A DNA stretch of 64,000 bases, taken from the NCBI RefSeq assembly GCF_004001245.1, contig NZ_AP018724.1:372001-436000 (forward strand), given 5' to 3'. The DNA comes from Sulfurivermis fontis. Lineage in GTDB: Bacteria; Pseudomonadota; Gammaproteobacteria; Thiohalomonadales; Thiohalomonadaceae. Each line of letters begins with the position of its first letter. Position 1 is the stretch's first letter. Below the pieces are notes generated by a model that saw only the letters and a program-made list of their open reading frames with translations, did no database searches and was not told where the DNA came from. Positions 55,393 through 61,693 of the stretch are shown here, piece by piece. The position numbers and the translations under genes are program-made.

Positions 55393-55439
55393 GCAGGGTA
55401 GTTGATAGAACGACGGATGTGTGGCGCTAATGCAGGAGT

Positions 55440-55922
55440 ATGACGGTGAGCGACAACAATCAGCAGCGGTACGACCCGGAGCACCACACCGATTTTTCCG
55501 TCGAGCACCGCGATTCGCTGATTGACGGGTTGCACAAGGTCATCCGTCAGGCGGTGCGCACGTTGGCGGTGTTGATGGTGCTGGTGATTCTGTGGGGTAT
55601 CGGCGATGTGGTCTGGGTGCTGTATCAGCGCCTGATGGAGCCGCCGTTCATGCTGCTGGCCATCAACGATATTCTCGCCACCTTCGGCGCCTTTCTCGCC
55701 GTGCTCATTGCCATCGAGATCTTCGTCAACATCACCATGTACCTGCGTGATGACATCATTCACGTCAAGCTGGTCATCGCCACCGCTCTGATGGCCATTG
55801 CGCGCAAGGTCATCGTGTTCGATTTCAGCGTGGTCGGCCACGAGTACGTATGGGCCACGGCGGCCGTGGTGCTGGCGCTGGGTGTGACCTACTGGCTGGT
55901 GTCAGGTCGCGCCCGTTCCTGA
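55440..55922 (+). CDS. PsiE-like phosphate-starvation-inducible membrane protein
   Basis: 160 aa with four membrane segments (about 39-62, 70-95, 105-125, 133-152). LMEPPFMLLAINDILATFGA then FLAVLIAIEIFVNITMYLRD and HVKLVIATALMAIARKVIVF DF are PsiE-family marks. Function unknown; E. coli psiE responds to phosphate limitation and cAMP-CRP. A methyltransferase starts 2 bp after its stop. Confidence 0.9.
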   Translation: MTVSDNNQQRYDPEHHTDFSVEHRDSLIDGLHKVIRQAVRTLAVLMVLVILWGIGDVVWVLYQRLMEPPFMLLAINDILATFGAFLAVLIAIEIFVNITMYLRDDIIHVKLVIATALMAIARKVIVFDFSVVGHEYVWATAAVVLALGVTYWLVSGRARS

Positions 55923-55924
55923 GC

Positions 55925-56683
55925 ATGGGTTTCAAGGATCACTTCTCCGGCCACGCCGCCGATTACACCCGTTACCGTCCCGGCTATCCTTATGCGCTGT
56001 TTGCCTGGCTGGCACAACAGGCGCCGGGGCATGAACGGGTGTGGGACTGCGCGACCGGCAATGGGCAGGCGGCGCTCGGGCTTGCCGCCCACTTCGACGC
56101 CGTTATTGCTACCGATGCCAGTGCCAACCAGATAGCTGCTGCCACTGCTCATCCGCGTGTGCGTTACGCGGTGGCCCCGGCCGAGGCTTCCGGCATCGCC
56201 GCGCACAGCGTCGATCTGATTACGGTAGGGCAGGCGCTGCACTGGTTCGATTTCCCTGCGTTCTACGCCGAGGCCGCGCGGGTGCTGAAACCGGGCGGCG
56301 TGCTGGCGGCGTGGAGTTATGGGCTGATGCAGATAAGTCCGGCCGTCGATGCGGCGGTGTGGCGGTTGTATGAGCCGATTACCGGCGCGTACTGGCCGCC
56401 GGAGCGGCGTTATGTGGAAGAGCAGTACCATACCCTGCCGTTTCCTCTCGATGAGATTGCCGCACCTTCGTTTGCCATGGAGGCGCAGTGGACCCTGGAG
56501 CAACTGCTGGGCTATCTCGGTACCTGGTCTGCCGTGCAACGCTACCGCAAGGAGCGGGGCAACGATCCGCTGCAGCTGATCGCTGATGAACTGGCGGCGG
56601 CGTGGGGCGGGGCGGACACTGTGCGGCGGGTGGTGTGGCCGTTGTCGATGCGGGTGGGGCGGTTCAATAGTTCGGGGGTGTAG
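55925..56683 (+). CDS. class I SAM-dependent methyltransferase
   Basis: 252 aa starting MGFKDHFSGHAADYTRYRPG. The SAM-binding motif is VWDCATGNGQAALGLAAHFD, with the acidic post-I segment AVIATDASANQIAAA and motif IV VDLITVGQALHWFDFPAFY, typical of the DUF/Tam-like small-molecule methyltransferases (trans-aconitate type). The substrate is not identifiable. It follows the PsiE-like gene by 2 bp, and family E repeats begin just after its stop. Confidence 0.9.
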   Translation: MGFKDHFSGHAADYTRYRPGYPYALFAWLAQQAPGHERVWDCATGNGQAALGLAAHFDAVIATDASANQIAAATAHPRVRYAVAPAEASGIAAHSVDLITVGQALHWFDFPAFYAEAARVLKPGGVLAAWSYGLMQISPAVDAAVWRLYEPITGAYWPPERRYVEEQYHTLPFPLDEIAAPSFAMEAQWTLEQLLGYLGTWSAVQRYRKERGNDPLQLIADELAAAWGGADTVRRVVWPLSMRVGRFNSSGV

Positions 56684-56689
56684 TTGACG

Positions 56690-56770
56690 CCCCTCCCGTC
56701 CTCCCCCACGGTCGTGGGGGAGGGGTTAAGCTCCCTCCCTGCTGGGCGGGGAGGGTTGGGGAGGGGGGCT
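56690..56770. repeat. family E unit, left of the DUF559 gene
   Basis: CCCCTCCCGTCCTCCCCCAC then GGTCGTGGGGGAGGGG (hairpin 1), AGCTCCCTCCCTGCTGGGCG then GGGAGGGTTGGGGAGGGGGG (hairpin 2). Both hairpins of the family unit are present. It ends 2 bp before the DUF559 stop codon. Confidence 0.8.
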
Positions 56771-56772
56771 TG

Positions 56773-57129
56773 TTACGGCACTGTCCTGTTGCCGGCGGCC
56801 AAGTGTCGCAGGATGTCCTCCAGTACAGCCTCCGTTTCCCGTAACACCTGATTGTTCCAGTAGCGCAATACCCGATAACCGCACCGCCGTAGAAAGTCAT
56901 CGCGTGCCGCGTCGTATGCGGAGCGTTCGGCGTGTTGCCCGCCATCGATCTCAATTACCAGTTTGTGTTCAAGGCAGGCGAAGTCAGTGATGTATCGGCC
57001 GATGGGGTGTTGACGCCGGAAGCGTGCGCCGTCGAGTTGGCGTTGGCGTAGATGACGCCAGAGCTTTTGCTCGGCATCGGTGGGATGGTTGCGCAGATTC
57101 CGTGCGCGTTGGGTCGTCCTTGAAGGCAT
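56773..57129 (-). CDS. DUF559 (Vsr-like) endonuclease-domain protein
   Basis: 118 aa starting MPSRTTQRARNLRNHPTDAE. The fold shares the very-short-patch-repair endonuclease core: LWRHLRQRQLDGARFRRQHP, YITDFACLEHKLVIEIDGGQ and RCGYRVLRYWNNQVLRETEA. The Asp and Glu in ITDFAC and VIEIDG are catalytic candidates. Role unknown; such genes are scattered and accessory. It is enclosed tightly on both sides by family E CCCTCCC repeats, whose hairpins could be its substrate. Confidence 0.92.
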   Translation of the reverse strand: MPSRTTQRARNLRNHPTDAEQKLWRHLRQRQLDGARFRRQHPIGRYITDFACLEHKLVIEIDGGQHAERSAYDAARDDFLRRCGYRVLRYWNNQVLRETEAVLEDILRHLAAGNRTVP

Positions 57130-57135
57130 GGGCGA

Positions 57136-57320
57136 ATTATAGCGCCTCCTCCCGGCCTCCCCCACGGTCGTTGGGGAGGAGATTCGGGAGCCTCCTCCAC
57201 TTGGTGTGGAGGAGGAGAAAACTCCCTCCCCATGGGATGGGGAGGGTTGGGGTGGGGGGCTTCGACGGGCGCCCCCTCCCGACCTCCCCCATGTTCATGG
57301 GGGAGGAGAAGTACTTGGCG
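57136..57320. repeat. family E units, right of the DUF559 gene
   Basis: Three hairpins in series: GCCTCCCCCACGGTCGTTGG type, CCTCCTCCACTTGGTGTGGA type, and CCCTCCCCATGGGATGGGGA then GGG, followed by CCTCCCCCATGTTCATGGGG. About two family units with internal variation lie between the nuclease gene and the degQ stop codon. Confidence 0.8.
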
Positions 57321-57326
57321 GGGTAA

Positions 57327-58685
57327 TTACTGCAGCAGAATAAACAACGCCCCTTCACGCCGCTGCACGTTGAGCAGCAGCGGTTCCTTGGGACGCACCA
57401 CTGCACTCAGTGCCGCCAGATTGGCGGTGTTCTGCCGGTTGGCCTGGACGATGACATCGCCGCTGCGCAGGCCCGCACGCCAGGAGGGGCTGCCCGGTTC
57501 CACTTCCAGCACTACCACACCATCAATCTTGCCATACAGCGGCATGCCTTCGATGATGTCGCCGATGACGGCGCCGGCGAGGCGCGGATGCAGCTTGTCG
57601 CCGCCGATGGCGGTGGCGCGCGGTTGTTCCACCACGGCACGGATGTTGTGGGCCTTGCCGTTGCGCATCACCTTCATCTCGACCTTCTGACCCACGCGCA
57701 GCAGGCCGATGACGTTGCGCACGTCGGCGGCATCGCGTACCGCACGGCCATTGAGCTGGGTGATGATGTCACCGCTCTTGAGTCCGGCCTTGTCGGCCGG
57801 CGAGCCCGGCGTGACCTGGGTGACCACGGCGCCGCGTTGGGCGGCGAGGCCGAAGGCCTGGGCCAGTTCCGGCGTCAGATCCTGCGCCTGCGCGCCGAGC
57901 ACGCCGCGCCGTACCTCGCCGTGTTCGATGAGCTGCGCCATGATTTCCTTCGCCATGTTGATGGGGATGGCGAAGCCGATGCCGACGTTGCCGCCGCTCT
58001 GTGACAGGATGGCGGTGTTGATGCCCACCAGTTCACCGCGCAGATTGACCAGCGCGCCGCCGGAGTTGCCGGGATTGATCGAGGCGTCGGTCTGGATGAA
58101 GTCTTCGTAGCCCTCGATGCCGAGGCCGGAGCGGCCGACGGCGCTGACGATGCCGGAGGTGACGGTCTGGCCGAGGCCGAAGGGATTGCCGATGGCGACG
58201 ACGAAGTCGCCCACGCGCAATTGGTCCGAATCTGCCGTTGTCACGGCGTGCAGGTTTTCCGGCGCTACCTTGATTACCGCGACATCGGTTTCCTCATCGC
58301 TGCCCACCAGCTCCGCCTGCAGGGTGCGGCCATCGGCCAGGTTCACGGAGATTTCATGGGCGCCGTCGATGACATGATGGTTGGTGATGATGTAACCCTT
58401 GGCGGCGTCCATCACCACACCGGAACCGAGGCTCTGTGTAACGCGCTCGCGCGGTTGCTCCGGTACGTTGAAGAAGCGGCGGAAATAGGGATCGGATAGC
58501 AGCGGATTCTGCTGCACCGGCACGCGTGTGCGCGTGAAGATGTTCACCACCGCCGGTACCGTCTGTTCCAGCATCGGTGCCAGGGTCGGCAGCGGCGCGC
58601 CCTGGCTGTCGCTGGCGGGCAGCGCGGCGTGGACGGGAAGGCTGGCGGCAACGAGCAGCAGCAGGGCGGGGAGATGTTTGTGCAT
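57327..58685 (-). CDS. DegQ/MucD-type periplasmic serine protease
   Basis: 452 aa starting MHKHLPALLLLVAASLPVHA (signal peptide). The catalytic triad is His104 (TNHHVID), Asp134 (ETDVAVIKV) and Ser208 (NPGNSGGALVNL). Two PDZ domains follow, at about 255-345 and 360-450 (GSPADKAGLKSGDIITQLNG; GSPSWRAGLRSGDVIVQANR). It degrades or holds misfolded envelope proteins. It ends the quality-control cluster with two Hsp20 genes and a DnaJ-like gene. Confidence 0.95.
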   Translation of the reverse strand: MHKHLPALLLLVAASLPVHAALPASDSQGAPLPTLAPMLEQTVPAVVNIFTRTRVPVQQNPLLSDPYFRRFFNVPEQPRERVTQSLGSGVVMDAAKGYIITNHHVIDGAHEISVNLADGRTLQAELVGSDEETDVAVIKVAPENLHAVTTADSDQLRVGDFVVAIGNPFGLGQTVTSGIVSAVGRSGLGIEGYEDFIQTDASINPGNSGGALVNLRGELVGINTAILSQSGGNVGIGFAIPINMAKEIMAQLIEHGEVRRGVLGAQAQDLTPELAQAFGLAAQRGAVVTQVTPGSPADKAGLKSGDIITQLNGRAVRDAADVRNVIGLLRVGQKVEMKVMRNGKAHNIRAVVEQPRATAIGGDKLHPRLAGAVIGDIIEGMPLYGKIDGVVVLEVEPGSPSWRAGLRSGDVIVQANRQNTANLAALSAVVRPKEPLLLNVQRREGALFILLQ

Positions 58686-58798
58686 GTAGGGCCTCGGGGT
58701 CAGTGAATGAAGCGGCACGCGGGCCGTTATCGGAGTTTGTTTCTTGTAGCAGAAGCAGTCTTAAGATTTGGTGAAATGCCGTGAACGCAGCAGGTACG

Positions 58799-58863
58799 GG
58801 TCCTCTCGGCGCAGCGGTGCATAACCCCGGCAACCATTCGCCGAGAGGACTCGGCTCCTACTG
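58799..58863 (-). repeat. REP-like palindrome between degQ and hsp20
   Basis: GGGTCCTCTCGGCG faces CGCCGAGAGGACTC, followed by GGCTCCTAC. Read on the minus strand it begins GTAGGAGCCGAGTCCTCTCG, the TGTAGGAGC-headed REP form also seen at 41304 and in 31086-31162. Confidence 0.6.
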
Positions 58864-58870
58864 TGAATAC

Positions 58871-59374
58871 TCAGCCTTGCACCTGAATGCGCCGCGCACC
58901 GCCGCCACGTACCTTGGGCAGCGTGATGCGCAGCACGCCGTTGCGATAGCTGGCCTTGGCGCGGCTGTCGTCCACCTCGGCAGGCAGTGCCACGGCGCGT
59001 TCGAAGCGGCCGTAGGCGCACTCCATGACGTGATAGCGGCCGCGCTTTTCCTCGCGCTGCACGCGCTTCTCGCCGCGCACGCTGAGATAGCGACCGTCGA
59101 CGACGCTGATGTCGAACTGCTCCTTTTCCATGCCAGGCGCCTCCAGCCGCACGACGACCTCGTCCTCGTTCTCCTGCACCTCGGCGGCCAACAGGCCCCA
59201 GCGTGCGCTGTTGGCGGCGATCTGATCTTCCGTGGTCTCCAATGCGCCACCGTGGCGTGTCGGCGTAAAACGTGTCATCGCCTGCGCCGCGCGTTCGCGC
59301 AGCTGTTGCCAACCCTCGGCCACCGAGTCCCAGGCGCGGGACAGGCCGTGACGGATTTGTTCCAGTGTGCTCAT
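58871..59374 (-). CDS. Hsp20-family small heat-shock protein (diverged)
   Basis: 167 aa. The alpha-crystallin domain, about 65-160, has EVQENEDEVVVRLEAPGMEK, YLSVRGEKRVQREEKRGRYH and VLRITLPKVRG. The N-terminal arm MSTLEQIRHGLSRAWDSVAE is amphipathic. A holdase that keeps unfolding proteins soluble. It is diverged from the second Hsp20 at 60850 and lacks a clear C-terminal IxI motif (ends RRIQVQG, partly similar). Confidence 0.92.
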   Translation of the reverse strand: MSTLEQIRHGLSRAWDSVAEGWQQLRERAAQAMTRFTPTRHGGALETTEDQIAANSARWGLLAAEVQENEDEVVVRLEAPGMEKEQFDISVVDGRYLSVRGEKRVQREEKRGRYHVMECAYGRFERAVALPAEVDDSRAKASYRNGVLRITLPKVRGGGARRIQVQG

Positions 59375-59430
59375 CGTCGTCTCCTTGTGATCGGTGTGAT
59401 GAAAGACAGGATGTGTTGCGGCAAGTTCCG

Positions 59431-59756
59431 CGCCCCCTCCCGACCTCCCCCACGGTGTGGGGGAGGAGGGAATACTCCCTCCCCATGGGATGGGGAGGGT
59501 TGGGGAGGGGGGCGTCTAAAGGCACGCCCCCTCCCGACCTCCCCCACGGTGTGGGGGAGGAGGGAATACTCCCTCCCCATGGGATGGGGAGGGTTGGGGA
59601 GGGGGCGTCTAAAGGCACGCCCCCTCCCGGCCTCCCCCACGGTGTGGGGGAGGAGGGAATACTCCCTCCCCATGGGATGGGGAGGGTTGGGGAGGGGGCG
59701 TCTAAAGGCACGCCCCCCTCCCGGCCTCCCCCATATTCATGGGGGAGGAGATAACA
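59431..59756. repeat. tandem array of 3.5 family E units
   Basis: Units begin at 59431, 59525, 59618 and 59711 (period 93-94 bp). Each full unit has CCTCCCCCACGGTGTGGGGG (hairpin 1), GGAATA, then CCCTCCCCATGGGATGGGGA (hairpin 2), GGGTTGGGGAGGGGG, and a GCGTCTAAAGGCAC spacer. The last is cut after hairpin 1, where the loop differs (ATATTCAT). The 389-bp gap between hsp20 and cbpA holds nothing else. Confidence 0.92.
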
Positions 59757-59763
59757 CAGAGGG

Positions 59764-60714
59764 TCAGCCTTCCAGATGTCGGCGCGGATTGAACGGCATG
59801 GTGCGCGCCATGTCCTCGTAAAATTTCTTTGCCTTGGCGTTGTCCGCCGGCGGCGTGACGATCTGCAGCACGGCGTATTGGTCGCCGGGCGGCTGGCCGG
59901 GCAGGCCGCGGCCCTTGAGGCGCAGCTTCTGGCCGCTGCGGGCGCCGGCGGGGATCTTCATCTCCACCGCGCCGCCCAGGGTGGGCACGGCGACGCGGGC
60001 GCCGAGGGCGGCTTCCCAGGGCGTGATGGGCAGGTCGAGGTAGATATCGCGCCCGTCCACCGTGTAGAGGGTATGCGGCTCGAACTCCACTTCCAGATAC
60101 AGGTCGCCCGCCGGGCCGCCGCCCTGGCCGGGCGCACCCTTGCCGGCGAGACGGATCTGTTGGCCGGCATTGATGCCGGCGGGGATGCGCACCTTGAGTG
60201 TGTGCGGGCGCAGGGTGACGTGGCCGTGGGCATCCACCTGCGGGGTTTCCAGGCGGATGGCGCGTTCGCCGCCGTGGAAGGCATCTTCCAGGCGGATGCG
60301 GATCTTGGCGCGACGGTCTTCGCCGCGCATGCGGAAGCCGCCTCTGCCGCGGTGTTGTTGGAAGGTGTCGCCGAAGGGGCTGCCGTGGCCGAACAGGCTC
60401 TCGAAGAAATCGGAAAACTCGCTGCCGCTGAAGCCACCGCCACGGAATTCAAAGCCGGTGTCCCAGCCGGGCGGTGGGGTGAAGTCCTGACCGGCCTTCC
60501 AGTTGGCTCCGAGGCGATCGTAGGCGGCGCGTTTTTCCGGATCCTGCAGCACCTCGTGCGCCTCGTTGACTTCTTTGAAGCGCTCCTCGGCGTCCGGTTC
60601 CTTGCTGACGTCGGGGTGGTACTTGCGCGCCAGTTTGCGGTAGGCGCGCTTGATTTCGTCCTGGGTGGCGGAGCGCTCCACCCCGAGGATTTTGTAGTAG
60701 TCCTTGTATCTCAT
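59764..60714 (-). CDS. CbpA-like DnaJ-class co-chaperone
   Basis: 316 aa. J domain at 1-70 with the HPD motif in [19 protein letters not shown]. The Gly/Phe linker runs from about 75 to 130 ([20 protein letters not shown]). Two beta-barrel C-terminal domains (about 135-300) have no zinc finger, so it is the CbpA rather than DnaJ type. It stimulates DnaK and binds substrates, sometimes DNA. Two Hsp20 genes flank it on the same strand. Confidence 0.95.
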   Translation of the reverse strand: MRYKDYYKILGVERSATQDEIKRAYRKLARKYHPDVSKEPDAEERFKEVNEAHEVLQDPEKRAAYDRLGANWKAGQDFTPPPGWDTGFEFRGGGFSGSEFSDFFESLFGHGSPFGDTFQQHRGRGGFRMRGEDRRAKIRIRLEDAFHGGERAIRLETPQVDAHGHVTLRPHTLKVRIPAGINAGQQIRLAGKGAPGQGGGPAGDLYLEVEFEPHTLYTVDGRDIYLDLPITPWEAALGARVAVPTLGGAVEMKIPAGARSGQKLRLKGRGLPGQPPGDQYAVLQIVTPPADNAKAKKFYEDMARTMPFNPRRHLEG

Positions 60715-60715
60715 A

Positions 60716-60849
60716 GGAACACAGGCACGAGGTACGAGGGACCAGGTGCGAGGGGGCGAGCACGCTGGCGCGTGGTGTCATTGATATAACCATGCGCGCA
60801 GCGCATTCGTTCCCTCGCCCCTCGTATCTTGTCCCTCGTCCCTGTCTTC
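60716..60849. repeat. family C heptad palindrome between hsp20 and cbpA
   Basis: Left arm ACAGGCACGAGGTACGAGGG then ACCAGGTGCGAGGG; right arm CCCTCGCCCCTCGTATCTTG then TCCCTCGTCCCTGTC. Heptads of xCGAGGx face CCTCGxx, each arm about 35 bp, centre about 60 bp. It is the clearest member of family C. Confidence 0.75.
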
Positions 60850-61281
60850 TTAGCCTTCGACCGTGATCTTGCGCGGCTGCACCCTCTCGTGTTTCGGCAC
60901 GCGCACCTCCAGTACGCCATTGTTGCTCTTGGCGGTGATCTTGTCGGTGTCGGCGGTGTCGGGCAGGCTGAAGCGGCGGAAGAAGCTGCCGTAGACGCGT
61001 TCCACCCGCTTGTAGCCTTCCTTTTCCTCCTTCTTCTCCGACTCGCGCTCGCCCTTGATGGTCAGCATGCCGTTCTCGGCATGGACCTCGATGGCCTTGG
61101 GGTCGACGCCGGGAACGTCGGCGCGGATCAGGAAGCAGTCGGGTTCCTCCTTGATGTCCACCGCCGGCACCCAGTCGGATGCGGTGCTGATGCCGCTCTC
61201 CTCGCGGCCCTCGTAGGCACGGTCCATCTCACGGCGCAGTTGGTCCAGCAGGCTCCAGGGATCGTAACGAACCAGGCTCAT
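60850..61281 (-). CDS. Hsp20-family small heat-shock protein
   Basis: 143 aa starting MSLVRYDPWSLLDQLRREMD, after AGGAGG. The alpha-crystallin domain has WVPAVDIKEEPDCFLIRADV, PGVDPKAIEVHAENGMLTIK and NGVLEVRVPKHERVQPRKIT. The canonical Hsp20 of this window; a holdase that passes clients to DnaK and CbpA. It heads the minus-strand cluster hsp20-cbpA-hsp20-degQ. Confidence 0.96.
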   Translation of the reverse strand: MSLVRYDPWSLLDQLRREMDRAYEGREESGISTASDWVPAVDIKEEPDCFLIRADVPGVDPKAIEVHAENGMLTIKGERESEKKEEKEGYKRVERVYGSFFRRFSLPDTADTDKITAKSNNGVLEVRVPKHERVQPRKITVEG

Positions 61282-61452
61282 GATTAACCTCCTTATCTTC
61301 GGTTGATGGGATAGCTGATACCACATATGGGAATCGGGTGGTGGTAGATCAAGGCCGCACCGCAGCCAGGGAAATCATAGACGTTGTTGTGGTCGGCATC
61401 TGGTTGGTGAGGACTTGCTTGCGGCCATGCGGGCTGAAAAACCGCTATATTA

Positions 61453-61474
61453 GGAACACAATATATTGTGTTCC
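61453..61474. promoter_or_regulatory. NrdR box 1 (perfect 22-bp palindrome)
   Basis: GGAACACAATA and its exact inverse TATTGTGTTCC. The core ACACAATATATTGTGT matches the NrdR consensus. It lies about 130 bp upstream of the predicted transcription start of the reductase gene. NrdR represses ribonucleotide reductase genes when dATP is high. Confidence 0.8.
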
Positions 61475-61559
61475 AGCGCACAATTCTGGTGCTTGGCGTA
61501 TCTTCATGAATCCACAAAGAAAATTTTTAATCCATTGTTTTGTAATAAATTTCTTTTTA

Positions 61560-61588
61560 TTGACAGTCCGGGCCGGCACCCCTAACCT
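61560..61588 (+). promoter_or_regulatory. sigma70 promoter of the ribonucleotide reductase gene
   Basis: TTGACA (61560-61565), 17 bp, TAACCT (61583-61588). The upstream 60 bp are AT-rich (AATTTTTAATCCATTG, then TTTTGTAATAAATTTC), an UP-like region rare in this GC-rich window. Transcription should start near 61595, just before NrdR box 2. Confidence 0.65.
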
Positions 61589-61598
61589 ATTGCGCCCA

Positions 61599-61615
61599 TA
61601 ACAACATATTGTGTT
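61599..61615. promoter_or_regulatory. NrdR box 2 (imperfect)
   Basis: AACAACATATTGTGTT: the right half is identical to box 1 (TATTGTGTT); the left half is degenerate. It overlaps the predicted start of transcription, where a bound repressor would block it. Right halves of the two boxes are 143 bp apart. Confidence 0.65.
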
Positions 61616-61693
61616 GAGCAGCATCAGGACCACGACGTGTCGCAGGAAGGCGGCGGCACCTGAGCAGACAACAATAAAGGGAGAATTGAATAA

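Noticed and set aside
59431-59756. CRISPR-like or origin iteron array
   Set aside because: Units are adjoining 93-bp hairpin pairs without spacers. No dnaA, repA or replication gene is adjacent, and AT-rich DNA is absent.
61282-61693. Cobalamin riboswitch upstream of nrdJ
   Set aside because: I looked for a B12-box-like GCCACTG segment and the associated helices and saw none; the region is explained by NrdR boxes and a sigma70 promoter.
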